A model generated the notes under the pieces. It was given only the letters and a program-made list of their open reading frames with translations, did no database searches and was not told where the DNA came from. A program made the translations under genes and the position numbers. From JALORV01 sp963791235 (GTDB taxonomy: Bacteria > Pseudomonadota > Gammaproteobacteria > Burkholderiales > Burkholderiaceae_F): a DNA stretch of 64,000 nucleotides. The stretch covers positions 372,001-436,000 of the forward strand of contig CAWBRW010000017.1 in NCBI GenBank assembly GCA_963791235.1. Direction: 5' to 3'. Below, one piece after another: positions 29,603 through 40,052 of this stretch; within the stretch, counting starts at the first letter, position 1, and each line of letters opens with the position of its first letter.

Positions 29603-29653
29603 GCCCCCCGCGGGGGCGCTCAGTGCCCTTCGGGGCGGCCGGGCGGGCACTGA
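29603..29653. repeat. Inverted repeats in the nuoE-nuoF spacer
   Basis: GCCCCC/GGGGGC (29603-29617) is followed by TCAGTGCCC/GGGCACTGA (29620-29653). The right arm ends just before the nuoF ATG, leaving no clear Shine-Dalgarno site, so the structure may limit nuoF translation. Similar GC-rich spacers are common in Burkholderiales-type genomes. Confidence 0.55.
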
Positions 29654-29654
29654 T

Positions 29655-30975
29655 ATGACCGGCCGCAAGCTGCTGATGAGCTTCCCGGTCACGCCGACCT
29701 CGCATCTGCTGTCGGAGGTGCGCGCGCGCGGCGGCTACGAGACGCTGAAGAAAGTGCTGACGTCGATGACGCCGGAGCAGGTGACCAAGGAGGTCACCGC
29801 GGCCGGCATCCTCGGGCCACGGCGGCGCGGCATTCCCGGTCGGTCGCAAGTGGTCGGTCATGCACCTGAACGACGGCCAGCCGCACTACCTGTGCGCGAA
29901 CGCGGACGAGGGCGAGCCGGGAACCTTCAAGGATCGCTGGATCCTCGAGAACGCGCCGCACCAGCTGGTCGAGTCGATGCTGATCGCGGCGTTTGCGCTG
30001 CAGGTGCGCAATGCCTTCGTCTACATCCGCGGCGAGTTCGACCTGCCGTATCGCCGGCTGCAGGGCGCGGTGGACGAAGCCTACGAAGCCGGGTTGCTCG
30101 GCGAGCAGATTCTCGGTACCGATTTCTCGTGCGACCTCGTCGTCTACCGCGGCGCCGGCTCGTATGTGTGCGGCGAGGCCTCGGCGCTGATCACGTCGAT
30201 CGAAGGCAAGAAGGGCTACCCGCGCAACCGACCGCCACGGTTGACGGTGCGAGGCCTGTACCAGCGGCCGACCGTCATCAACAACGTCGAGACGCTGTCG
30301 AACGTCGAAATCATCGTGCGCATGGGCGCCGAGGAGTTCCGCAAGGTCGGCATCGCGAAGAGCCCGGGAACGCAACTCGTGTCGATCTCGGGCCACGTGG
30401 AGAAGCCGGGCGTGTACGAGGTCGAGTACGGTTATCGCCCTCGCCAAGTTCATCTACGAGGACTGCGGTGGCGTGCTCGGCGGCAAGGAGACTGAAGTGC
30501 ATCATCCCTGGCGGCATCTCGACCAAGGTGCTGACCGACGGCCGACATCGCCACGGTCACCTATGACCACAAGGCGATGGAGGCGGTCGGCTCGCAGGTC
30601 GGATCCGGTGGCATGGTCGTGATCGCCGATGGCACCTGCATGGTGCGGCTGCTGCAGGTGATGCTGCGCTTCTATCACCACGAGTCGTGCGGGCAGTGCA
30701 CGCCGTGCCGCGAGGGCATGGGCTGGCTGCACCGGATCATCGACGCATCGTCGCCGGGCAAGGGTCGGCCCGAGGACATCGACACGATGGTGCGCATTTC
30801 CGAGGCCAATGACGGCACGACGATCTGCGGCATGGGCGATGCGGCCGGCTTCGCGACGGTCGGCATCATCGCCAAGTACCGCGACGAGTTCGAGTACTAC
30901 ATCGCCAACGGACGCTCGAAGAACGGCGGCCGGCTCGAAGTCGACGTCACCGAGCAGGAGGCCGCGCATGCCTGA
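29655..30975 (+). CDS. nuoF: NADH-quinone oxidoreductase subunit F (frameshifted)
   Basis: It binds FMN, NADH and cluster N3. After a break near 29818 the protein shows CANADEGEPGTFKDR, the FMN loop YRGAGSYVCGEASALI and the cluster ligands ESCGQCTPCREG. Further breaks are near 30435, 30495 and 30540. Length of about 438 residues is normal. The end overlaps nuoG by 8 bp. Confidence 0.92.
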
Positions 30976-32416
30976 TTTCTTCATCAACGGGCAGCCGGTC
31001 ACCGCGGCCAAGGGCCAGACGGTCATGCAGGCCGCCGAGGCCGACGGCTTCTTCATCCCGACCTTCTGCTGGCATCCGCATCTCTCGGTGTCGGGCAACT
31101 GCCGCATCTGCGTCGTCGAAGTCGAGGGCGAGGGCGGCGGTGGCAGCTGGATGGAGATCGCCTGCAACATGCCGGTGACCGAAGGCATGCGCGTGCTGAC
31201 GGACTCCGAGGCGGTGCGGGCGCGGCGGCGCGAGACGCTGCAGTTCATCCTGCTGAACCACCCGGTCGACTGTGGCATCTGCGACAAGGCCGGCGAATGC
31301 ACGCTGCAGGACTATCACTACGAGCTGAACGGGCTGCCGTCGGTCTCGACGGTGCCGAAGGTACATGCGACCAAGTACTTCGAGCTGTCGAGCCGCATCG
31401 TGCTCGACAACGAGCGCTGCATCGTCTGCTCGCGCTGCGTGCGCTTCACGCGCGAGATCTCGAAGTCGTACGCGCTCGGCATCCAGAACCGTGGCGACAG
31501 CTCGCTGGTGCGTCCGGTCGAAAACAGCGACTTCGAGGCGGATCCGTACTCGGACAACGTCATCGACATCTGCCCGGTCGGCGCCTTGCTGTCGAAGCAG
31601 TTCCTGCACAAGGCGCGCGTCTGGTACCTGAAGGCGACGCCATCGGTGTGCCCGGGCTGCAGCCGCGGCTGCACGGTGGACCTGTGGCATCGCAAGGCCG
31701 AGTGGAAGCTGAATGCGCTCGATCAGCGCGAGAACACCGCCATCGCGCGCGTGACGCCGCGCGAGAACCCGGCCGTCAACGGGCCATGGATCTGCAACAA
31801 GGGACGCGACCTGGCGCAGATCTTCGAGCGCCCGCGCGCGCAGCAGGCGCTGCTGAAGGGCCAGCCGGCCCCGCTCGCCGATGCGATCGCAGCGGCGCGC
31901 CGGCTGATCGGCGAGGCCAGGCGTCCGGCCGCGCTGATCTCGAACTGGGGTTCGAACGAGGAACTGGCGGCATTCAAGGCCGCGCTCGGCGACCGACGTC
32001 GAGTGCATCGTCAAGTCGGACTGGCAGCGCAAGCCGGGCGAGCGACTCGAGGACGACCTGCTGATCCGCGCCGACAAGAACCCGAACACGCGCACGGCGC
32101 AGGAGCTGTTTGGCGCCGAGCCGCGCCTGGTGCCGGTCGATGCGGATCTGGTGCTGGTCTGGGGCGAGGGCGCGAGCTTTGCCAATCTGCCACGCGGCGT
32201 GAAGATCGTGCTTGCTGGGCTCGTATCTCGCGCCGGAAAATGGCCACGCGGAGGTCTTCATCCCGGTCAGCATCCAGACCGAGCGCGCGGGTCATTACAC
32301 GAACTTTGCCGGCGTCGTCAGCCGCTTTGAGCCGATCGTCCGCAAGAAGGACGGCGTCGCGCACGCCGAGCAGCTGTTCGCGCAGCTGGCGGCCACCGAC
32401 CGAGGCGATCGCATGA
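30968..32416 (+). CDS. nuoG: NADH-quinone oxidoreductase subunit G, short form (frameshifted)
   Basis: An N-terminal ferredoxin-like domain ([2Fe-2S] CWHPHLSVSGNCRICVVEVEG), the His-containing cluster site HPVDCGICDKAGECTLQ, and CIVCSRCVRF with a later CPVG are present. A molybdopterin-oxidoreductase-like [4Fe-4S] segment, CPGCSRGC, follows. Breaks lie near 31992, 32218 and 32405. The protein would be about 480 residues, well short of the 690-900 of usual NuoG, so most of the molybdopterin-like domain is absent. VSIQTERAGHYTNFAGVVSRF near the end resembles the closing part of that domain, suggesting an internal loss and not a simple truncation. Confidence 0.88.
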   Translation: MPDFFINGQPVTAAKGQTVMQAAEADGFFIPTFCWHPHLSVSGNCRICVVEVEGEGGGGSWMEIACNMPVTEGMRVLTDSEAVRARRRETLQFILLNHPVDCGICDKAGECTLQDYHYELNGLPSVSTVPKVHATKYFELSSRIVLDNERCIVCSRCVRFTREISKSYALGIQNRGDSSLVRPVENSDFEADPYSDNVIDICPVGALLSKQFLHKARVWYLKATPSVCPGCSRGCTVDLWHRKAEWKLNALDQRENTAIARVTPRENPAVNGPWICNKGRDLAQIFERPRAQQALLKGQPAPLADAIAAARRLIGEARRPAALISNWGSNEELAAFKAALGDRRRVHRQVGLAAQAGRATRGRPADPRRQEPEHAHGAGAVWRRAAPGAGRCGSGAGLGRGRELCQSATRREDRACWARISRRKMATRRSSSRSASRPSARVITRTLPASSAALSRSSARRTASRTPSSCSRSWRPPTEAIA

Positions 32417-33554
32417 TCCAGGACCTCGTCATCTCGATCGTCTTCATCACCTACGCCATCTCGGTGCTGATGGGCTTCGGCACGATCCTCACCTGGGTCG
32501 AGCGCAAGCAGGCCGCCGTCATGTCGGATCGCATCGGCGCGAACCGCGCCTACCTGCGGATTCCGTTCACGCAGGTGAAGCTGGTCTGGTGGGGCCTGTT
32601 CCACGGCATGGCCGACGGCCTGAAGATGATCCTCAAGGAGGACTTCAAGCCCAAGACCTACGACTGGTACGCCTACGCGGTCGCCCCGTGGGTCGTGTTC
32701 ACGCCGGTGCTGCTGGTGTTCGCCGTCATTCCCTTCGGCGGCGCAGCTGGTGTCCGGGAGAGCTGATCCCGCCACTGGCGGCCTGGTTCGGCGATCGCAG
32801 CTACGCCGATGCAGATCGCACAACTCGATGCCGGGCTGCTGATGGTCTTCGCCTTCGGCGGCATGACGATCATCGGTGCGATGCTGGCCGGCTGGTCGTC
32901 GTCGAACAAGTTCTCGCTGCTCGGGGCGCTGCGCGCCGGCAGCCAGATGATCTCGTACGAGGTCATCATGGGCCTCACGGTGCTGGGGCTGATCGTCATC
33001 TTCGGCACGGTCGACCTCAATTCGATCGTGCAGCAGCAGTCCGGCACGGTGCCGGCGTCCTGCCGGCCTGGGGCATCGTGCTGCAGCCGTTCGCTGCGAT
33101 CCTTTTCATGGTGCGGCGATGGCGGAGAACAAGCGCATTCCGTTCGACCTGCCCGAGGCGGAGTCCGAACTCATCGCCGGCTACTTCACCGAGTACTCGG
33201 CGATGAAAATGGGCCTGTTCATGTTCGCCGAGTTCATCGAGATCGCGATCATCGGCGCGCTGTTCACGACGCTGTTCCTCGGCGGCTACAACCTGCCCTT
33301 CATGACCGATGCCGGTTTCGCGTTCCCGGGCGGGCACAGCGATCGCGATGCCGCATGGCGCCGTGGTCGTGACGCAGCTCATCGTGTTCCTCGCCAAGGT
33401 GTTCGTCGTCTGCAGCTTCCAGATCCTGGTGCGCTGGTCGCTGCCGCGCTTCCGCTACGACCAGGTGCTGCGGTTCGCATGGAAATTCATGCTGCCGCTG
33501 GCGCTCATCAATCTCGTCGTCACCGTGATTCGCGTGTGGGCGCTGGGAGTCTGA
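32413..33554 (+). CDS. nuoH: NADH-quinone oxidoreductase subunit H (frameshifted)
   Basis: About 380 residues with eight hydrophobic helices. TILTWVERKQAAVMSDRIGANRA is the conserved first loop at the quinone entrance; MAENKRIPFDLPEAESELIAGYFTEYS is the second family signature. Breaks are near 32745, 32805, 33055, 33112 and 33340. It joins the membrane arm to the peripheral arm. ATGA overlap with nuoG indicates coupled translation. Confidence 0.9.
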
Positions 33555-33555
33555 C

Positions 33556-34137
33556 ATGGCACGTTCGACCTACGTTCGCAGGAAGTACTGGAACGAGCCC
33601 ACGATGTCGTGGTGGGAGAAGGCGTACCTCTTCGAGATCGTGCGCGGTCTCATCATCACCGGCGGCGTCTTCACCCGCAACATGCTGCGCTGGATGACCG
33701 GGCGCAAGGGCGCGCTGACGACCTACTACCCGGAAGAGAAGCGCTGGGACTACGCCAAGGGCAACCGCGGCAAGCACGTGCTGACGCAGCGCGAGGACGG
33801 CTCCGGCCGCCCGCAGTGCATCGCCTGCAACATGTGCGCGACCGTCTGTCCGGCCAAGGTCATCGAGATCGAGGCCGGCTTCGATCCGACGGACGCGGTG
33901 CATCCGAAGTATCCGGCACGCTTCGAGATCGACTACTCGCGCTGCGTCTTCTGCGGCCTGTGCGTCGAAGCCTGCCCGGAGGACGCGATCCGCATGGTCG
34001 AGGACGTCCCGCACCTGCCGTCGGCAGACCGGAACCGCATGTGGCTCGGCAAGGAGGAACTGCTGACGTGGCGGCCGCAGAGCGACGTCGCCAAGCATTA
34101 CCCGGCCACCGCCCCGACGCCGGAGGAGCATCACTGA
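33556..34137 (+). CDS. nuoI: NADH-quinone oxidoreductase subunit I
   Basis: One of the few intact genes in the operon, 193 residues. Two [4Fe-4S] motifs, CIACNMCATVCP and CVFCGLCVEACP, bind clusters N6a and N6b. TTYYPEEKRW and the final acidic/His tail are present. The N-terminal 45 residues (WWEKAYLFEIVRGLIITGG) form an amphipathic membrane-contact helix. It passes electrons to NuoB. Confidence 0.95.
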   Translation: MARSTYVRRKYWNEPTMSWWEKAYLFEIVRGLIITGGVFTRNMLRWMTGRKGALTTYYPEEKRWDYAKGNRGKHVLTQREDGSGRPQCIACNMCATVCPAKVIEIEAGFDPTDAVHPKYPARFEIDYSRCVFCGLCVEACPEDAIRMVEDVPHLPSADRNRMWLGKEELLTWRPQSDVAKHYPATAPTPEEHH

Positions 34138-34661
34138 TGGAAGCCTGCTCTCCAACCTCGAAACGCTGCTGCTCGTGGTGTTCGCGGCCTGCGCGCTGGT
34201 CGGCGCGGTGCTGGTCCTGGTGCTGCGCGAGCCGATGCGCGTGGCGATGGCGCTGATCTCGACGATGGTGTTCCTCGGCGGGGTCTACGGCCTGCTCGGC
34301 GTGCACTTCATCGCGGCCTTCCAGGTGCTGATCTACGTCGGCGCGGTCATGGTGTTCATCGTCTACGTGATCATGCTGCTCGATCCGCGCGATTCGGCGG
34401 TCAGGCGCCGCTTCTCGGGCCTGCTGGTACCGGGCGTGATCGCCTGCGGACTCTTCATCGTCGCGCTCGGCTGCGCTGGTGTGGGACGGCGCCGGCCAGG
34501 TGCCGCGCGCGGCCGGTGGCGCCGGCTTCACGCTGGCGCAGTTCTCGGCGCAGTTCCTCAACGAGTACTGGCTCGAGTTCGAACTGACGTCGGTCCTGCT
34601 GCTGGCGGCGATCGTCGCGGCGATCGCCGTCATCCAGGTCAGCCGGAGACATCATGGATAA
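34137..34661 (+). CDS. nuoJ: NADH-quinone oxidoreductase subunit J (frameshifted)
   Basis: Starts at TGATG with nuoI. A missing base near 34147 breaks the start; the restored reading MEALLSNLETLLLVVFAACAL runs into LREPMRVAMALISTMVFLGGVYGLLGVHF and YVGAVMVFIVYVIMLLDPRD, the family core. Another break near 34475 precedes FLNEYWLEFELTSVLLLAAIVAAI. Five hydrophobic helices are visible. The end overlaps nuoK by 8 bp. Confidence 0.87.
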
Positions 34662-34957
34662 GGTGCAGATGCTGATCGGCCTGTCGATCGCGCTGTTCGC
34701 GATCGGGCTCACCGGCGTGATCATCCGGCGCAACGTGCTGGTGATGCTGATGTGCATGGAACTGATGCTCAATGGCGTCATCCTCAGCCTGGTGACCTTC
34801 GCCTACCAGCTCGGCTCCGCGGTCGGCGCGGTACTGGTGTTCCTGATCTTCGTCGTCGCGACCGCGGAGATCGCGATCGCGATCCCGATCGTCCTGCTGC
34901 TGGTGCGGCAGCAAGCGGACGCTCGACCTCGACGCCTACGCGGACCTCAAGGGATGA
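34654..34957 (+). CDS. nuoK: NADH-quinone oxidoreductase subunit K (one frameshift)
   Basis: Three helices of about 100 residues with the conserved membrane Glu in LMCMELMLNGVILSL and in VATAEIAIAIPIVLLL, typical of proton-channel subunits. An extra base near 34914 breaks the end; the restored tail KRTLDLDAYADLKG is normal for the family. Confidence 0.9.
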
Positions 34958-34960
34958 CGG

Positions 34961-36854
34961 GTGAACCGGCTGATGACCCCAACTGCTGCTACCCATCGTC
35001 GTGCTGCCGCTGATCGGCTTCCTGATCAACGGCCTGCTGGGCAATCGCACTCGGCAAGCGCTTCGTCAGCCTCGTGGCCTGCGGTCTGCCGATCGCTGGC
35101 GTTCGTCATCGCGATCCGCGCCACGATGGAGCTGATGTCCACCGGCGCACCGCTGGTGCAGACCGTGTTCACCTGGGCGCAGTTTGCCGACCGCTCCGTT
35201 CGAGATCGCGTTCTACTTCGACCGGCTGACCGCGGTGATGACGCTGATCGTCACCGGCGTCGGCTCGCTGATCCACATCTACTCGACCGGCTACATGCAC
35301 GAGGACAAGAGCTACGCGCGCTACTTCGCGTACCTCAACCTGTTCCTGTTCTTCATGCTGATGCTGGTGCTGGGGCGCTCGCTGCTGGTGCTGTTCGTCG
35401 GCTGGGAAGGCGTCGGGCTGGCGTCGTACCTGCTGATCGGTTTCTGGTTCGAGGACCCGGAGAAGGCCGCCGCCGGCAAGAAGGCCTTCATCACCAACCG
35501 CGTTGGCGATGCCGGCTTCCTGATCGGCATGTTCCTGCTGTACCGCGCGCTCGGCACGCTGCAGATGGACCAGATCAATGCCGCGTTCCTCGCCGGTCCG
35601 GTCGCGGTCTCGGCCAGCCTGGTCGGCGTGTTCCTGTTCATCGGCGCGACCGGCAAGTCGGCACAGATCCCGCTGCATGTCTGGCTGCCGGATGCGATGG
35701 CCGGCCCGACGCCGGTCTCGGCGCTGATCCATGCGGCGACGATGGTGACGGCCGGCGTCTACCTCGTCGCGCGGCTGCACGGCATCTTCCTGCATGCGCC
35801 GGAGGCCTCGGCGCTGGTCGCGACGATCGGCGTGGCGACGGCGTTCTTCGCGGCGACGATCGCGCTGGTGCAGACCGACATCAAGAAGGTGCTGGCGTAC
35901 TCGACGATCTCGCAGCTCGGCTTCATGTTCCTGGCCGCGGGTGTCGGTGCCTATGGGGTCGCGGTGTTCCACCTGTACACGCACGCGTTCTTCAAGGCGT
36001 GCCTGTTCCTCGGCGCCGGCAGCGTGATCCACGCGATGTCGGGCGAGCAGGACATCCGCAAGATGGGCGGCCTGGCGAAGAAGATCCCGATCACCTTCGT
36101 CACCTTCGCGATCGCGACGGCCGCGATCGCCGGCCTGCCGCCGCTGGCCGGCTTCTTCTCGAAGGACGAGATCCTGTGGTTCGCGTTCGCCAGCGAACGT
36201 GGCGGCGCGCCGTGGCTGTTCGTCGTGGCCGCAGCGACCGCGCTGATGACGGCGTTCTACATGTTCCGTCTGCTGTGGCTGACGTTCTTCGGCACGCCGC
36301 GCATGGACGAGAAGACCGCGCACCACATTCACGAGTCGCCCTGGTCGATGACCGGCGTGCTGGTCGTGCTGGCGGTGCTGTCGACCGTCGGCGGGTTCTT
36401 CTCGGTCCCGCACTTCCTCGAAGGGCAAGCTGCCGCTGCCCGCCGATCCGTCCCGAGTTGCACCATTTCGAGAAACCGCTGATCGTGCTGTCGGTCGTTA
36501 TCGCGCTGCTCGGACTTGCCGGCGCGGCGTGGTTCTACGCGCGCAATGGCGCGCGGGCCGAGCGGGCGCGGGTGCAGTGCAGCCGCTGCATCGCCTGCTG
36601 TCGGGCAAGTACTACATCGACGAGTTGTACGAGGCGCTCATCGGCCGGCCGATCCGCTGGATCTCGGACCGCGTGTTCCTGCGCATCGGTGACCGACTGC
36701 TGCTCGACGGCACGCTGGACGGCATGGCCGAGCATCGCGCGCGGCGCGGCCGGGCAGCTGTCGCGCGTGCAGACCGGCAACCTGCACTTCTACGCGTTCC
36801 TGGTCCTCGCCGGACTGGTCGGCCGTGCTGCTGTGGAGCTGGGGCCATGTCTGA
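34961..36854 (+). CDS. nuoL: NADH-quinone oxidoreductase subunit L (frameshifted)
   Basis: The largest proton-pumping subunit, about 625 residues. The start is GTG 34961 with AAGGGA upstream, or ATG 34973. Early breaks (near 34980, 35048, 35098, 35207) are followed by a long clean stretch with GWEGVGLASYLLIGFW, GKSAQIPLHVWLPDAM, GPTPVSALIHAATMVTAGVYL and the channel Lys in QTDIKKVLAYSTISQLGFM. Late breaks near 36425, 36452, 36560, 36737 and 36826 lie in the lateral-helix region. It ends LLWSWGHV, overlapping nuoM by 8 bp. Confidence 0.92.
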
Positions 36855-38427
36855 GCCGGCCGTGCTGAACCTGATCCTGTTCCTGCCGGTCATCGGCATG
36901 GTGCTGCTGCCGCTCGCTGCGCAGTGACGCGCTGGTGCGCCAGATCACCTTCTGGGTGATGGTGGTCCAGTTCGTCCTGACCGCTGTGGCTCTACGTGAA
37001 GTTCCAGGCGGGCGTGCCCGGACTGCAGTTCGAGACGCGGCTGCCGTGGATCGCCGCACTGGGGCGTGCACTACCACATCGGTCTCGACGGCTTCAACGT
37101 GCTGCTGGTGCTGCTGACGGCGTTCCTCGGCCCGCTGGTGGTCGCCGGAGCCTTCAGCGCGATCACGAAGGACGTGAAGCTCTTCTACGCGATGGTGTTC
37201 CTGATCCAGTTCACGATGCTGGGCACCTTCCTCGCGCAGGACCTGTTCCTGTTCTACGTGTTCTGGGAGGCGATGCTGATCCCGATGTTCCTGATCATCG
37301 GCATCTGGGGCGGCGAGCGGCGCATCTACGCGACCGTCAAGTTCGTGCTGTACACGGCGTTCGGCTCGATCCTGATGCTCGCGGCGATCATCTATCTCGT
37401 CTATTCGCTGCAGCAGGGCACCGGCGTGTCGTCGTTCTCGTTCGCCGACTCTGTACCGGCACAAGCTGCCGGTCGATGTGCAGGGCTGGCTGCTGGCGGC
37501 CTTCGCGCTGTCGTTCGCGATCAAGGTGCCGATCGTGCCGCTGCACACCTGGCTGCCGGACGCGCACGTGGAGGCGCCGACGGCGGGCTCGGTGATCCTG
37601 GCCGGCGTGCTGCTGAAAATGGGCACCTACGGCTTCATCAAGCTCGGCTTCCCGCTGTTTCCGCAGGCGGCGCGCGCGGCGGTCAACTGGGTGATGCTGG
37701 CCGCGGTGGTCAGCATCGTCTACGGCGCCTGCCTGGCGCTGGTGCAGACCGACATCAAGAAGATCATCGCCTACTCGTCGATCAGCCACCTGGGCTACGT
37801 GATGCTGGGGCTGGCGAGCCTGGACCTGATCGGCATCCAGGGCGCGATCATCCAGATGGTGAGCCACGGCCTGACGGCGGCGGGCCTGTTCCTGATGGTC
37901 GGCATGATCTACGAGCGCTGCCACACGCGCGAACTCGCGGCCTACGGCGGCCTCGCGAAGATCCTGCCGGTGTACTCGGTGTTCTTCATGATCCTGACGC
38001 TGGCGGCGATCGGGCTGCCGACGACCAGCGGTTTCACCGGCGAATTCCTCGTACTGCTCGGCGCGTTCAACTCGGCCTGGCCGCTCCACCTGGCCGGCAA
38101 CTCGGTGCCGCTGGTGATGACGGTCATCGCCGTCACGGGGGTCGTGCTCGGCGCGATGTACATGCTGTGGTTCGCCCAGCGCTTCCTGTATCGGTGCCGT
38201 GAAGGCGCCGCATGCGCCCGCTGGTCGACCTCAACGGGCGTGAGCGCGCGATCCTGGTGACGCTGGTGATTGCGGTGTTCTGGCTCGGCCTGTTCCCGAA
38301 CGGAGGCGCTGCGCAAGACGGAAGTGGCGGCGCGGCAGTATCAGAAGTGGGTCGACGTCGCCCGAAGCCGGGCTCCGACCGCCACGGCGGCGCGCCTCTT
38401 CGCTGCGGTCCGGAGGCCGCGCGATGA
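36847..38427 (+). CDS. nuoM: NADH-quinone oxidoreductase subunit M (frameshifted)
   Basis: A proton-pumping subunit of about 520 residues read across breaks near 36925, 36985, 37060, 37452, 38193, 38215 and 38306. Typical pieces are FYVFWEAMLIPMFLIIGIWGG with its key Glu, KVPIVPLHTWLPDAHVEAPTAGSVILAGVLLKMG and VQTDIKKIIAYSSISHLGYVMLG. Each break restores cleanly by removing one base. ATGA overlap with nuoN. Confidence 0.92.
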
Positions 38428-39816
38428 ACTGGTCCTTCATGATCGTGGCGATGCTGCCCGAGCACCTGCTGCTGGCCGGCATCGTCGTGCTGATCACGCT
38501 GGATGTGCTCGACGTCGGCCAGAAGCACGCCGCGATGCGTCGCGATGGGCGCGTGCATGGCGTCGGCGCTGATCGCGGTGCTGCTCGCGATCGTCCAGTT
38601 CCAGGGTTCGCCGTTCCCGGGGCACTTCTCGGTCGACCAGCCGACGATGATCGGCCAAGGCGGTCGTGCTGGCGCTGACGCTGCCGATGCTGCAGCTGTC
38701 GCGCGACGAGTTCGGCGAAGACGAGCGCTTCTACATCCTGCTGCTGTCGTCGCTGTACGGCGTGCTGCTGGTGAGCTCCGTCCGACGGCTTCCTGACGAT
38801 GTTCCTCGGCCTCGAGATCATGTCGATGCCGGTGTACGTGCTGGTGCTGCTGGCCTACAAGCGGCACGAGGCGGCGGAGGCGGCGCTGAAGTACCTGGTG
38901 CTCGGCGGGGCCGCGACCGCGATGTTCCTGATGGGTGCCTCGCTGGTCTACGGCGCGACCGGATCGCTGGCGCTCGATGCGTTCGTCAAGGCGGCACAGG
39001 CCAGGGATACGCTGGCCAGTGGTGGCGGTCATCCTGGTGCTGGTGGCGTTCTTCCTGAAGGCGGCGGTCGTGCCATTCCACGCCTGGGCGCCCGATGCCT
39101 ACGAGGCGGCCAGCGTGCCGGTGACCGGCTTCATGGCGATCGCTGATCAAGGCCGGTGTGCTGCTCGCCGTGGTGCGCCTCGTCGGCAGGCGAAGCTCGG
39201 CAGTCCGCTGGTCGACCTGATCGCGATCCTGCCGCTGATCTCGATGGTCTGGGGCAACCTGGCAGCGATGCGGCAGACCAGCTTCCGACGCATGATCGCC
39301 TACTCATCGATCGCACACGCCGGCTACCTGTTCTACGCGTTCCTGGGCGACGGCCCGACGCGCCTGCAGGCCGTGATCTTCTATCTGCTGGCCTACGGGC
39401 TGATGAACGCGCTGGCGTTCGCGTCGCTGCCGGCCGGGCCGGACGATGCGCGGCGCGATCGGCTCGATGCGCTCAAGGGCCTGTACCAGCGCCAGCCGTA
39501 TGCGGCGATCCTGCTCGGCATCGCGCTGCTGTCGCTGGCCGGCATTCCGCCGTTCCCCGGGTTCGTCGCGAAGTTCCTGATCTTCAAGAACGTCATCGCG
39601 GCGGGCTACACGCTCTACGCGGTGCTCGGCCTGGTCGGCAGCTACCTCGGCATCTACTTCTACCTGCGGGTGATCCAGCTGATGTTCATGGGCTCGCAGC
39701 CCGAGGGCGCCCCGGCGCAGGGACGCATCGCCGTCACGGCGGGCGTGCTGTGCCTGGTGCCGACGATCGCGCTGACGGTGTTTCCCGGAGTGTTCATCAC
39801 GCTGCTGGGCCGCTGA
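38424..39816 (+). CDS. nuoN: NADH-quinone oxidoreductase subunit N (frameshifted)
   Basis: Last gene of the operon, about 460 residues. Breaks near 38550, 38655, 38780, 39020, 39148 and 39185 are followed by an intact second half. Motifs: FLGLEIMSMPVYVLVLL, FLKAAVVPFHAWAPDAYEAASVPVTGFM, RQTSFRRMIAYSSIAHAGYLF and LSLAGIPPFPGFVAKF. The proton-path Lys in the VPFHAW-preceding helix is kept. No terminator is evident in the 236-bp gap after it. Confidence 0.9.
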
Positions 39817-40052
39817 GCCGTCACCGACGGCATCGCGCGCGTCCCGCGGACGACCGCGTTCGGCGCCGCGCCGTGCATGCCGTCGGCGCGCTAGGATGGC
39901 CGCCTGTTGGTGATGCGGCGCACTCGATGTACCCAATCGCAGCACCGGCGCGGCGCTCGTGTTCGGCACGTCGTTGCCCGCGACGCGCGCCGCGTGGACG
40001 ACGCACGGCGCGAGCGAAACCGGCGACTTCGCGCAGCGAATGAGACCGGCCC

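Noticed and set aside
26328..39816. Programmed frameshifting or gene decay in nuo
   Set aside because: Breaks occur at many unrelated sites with intact conserved residues on both sides, and the same pattern affects most operons. Sequence error is simpler.
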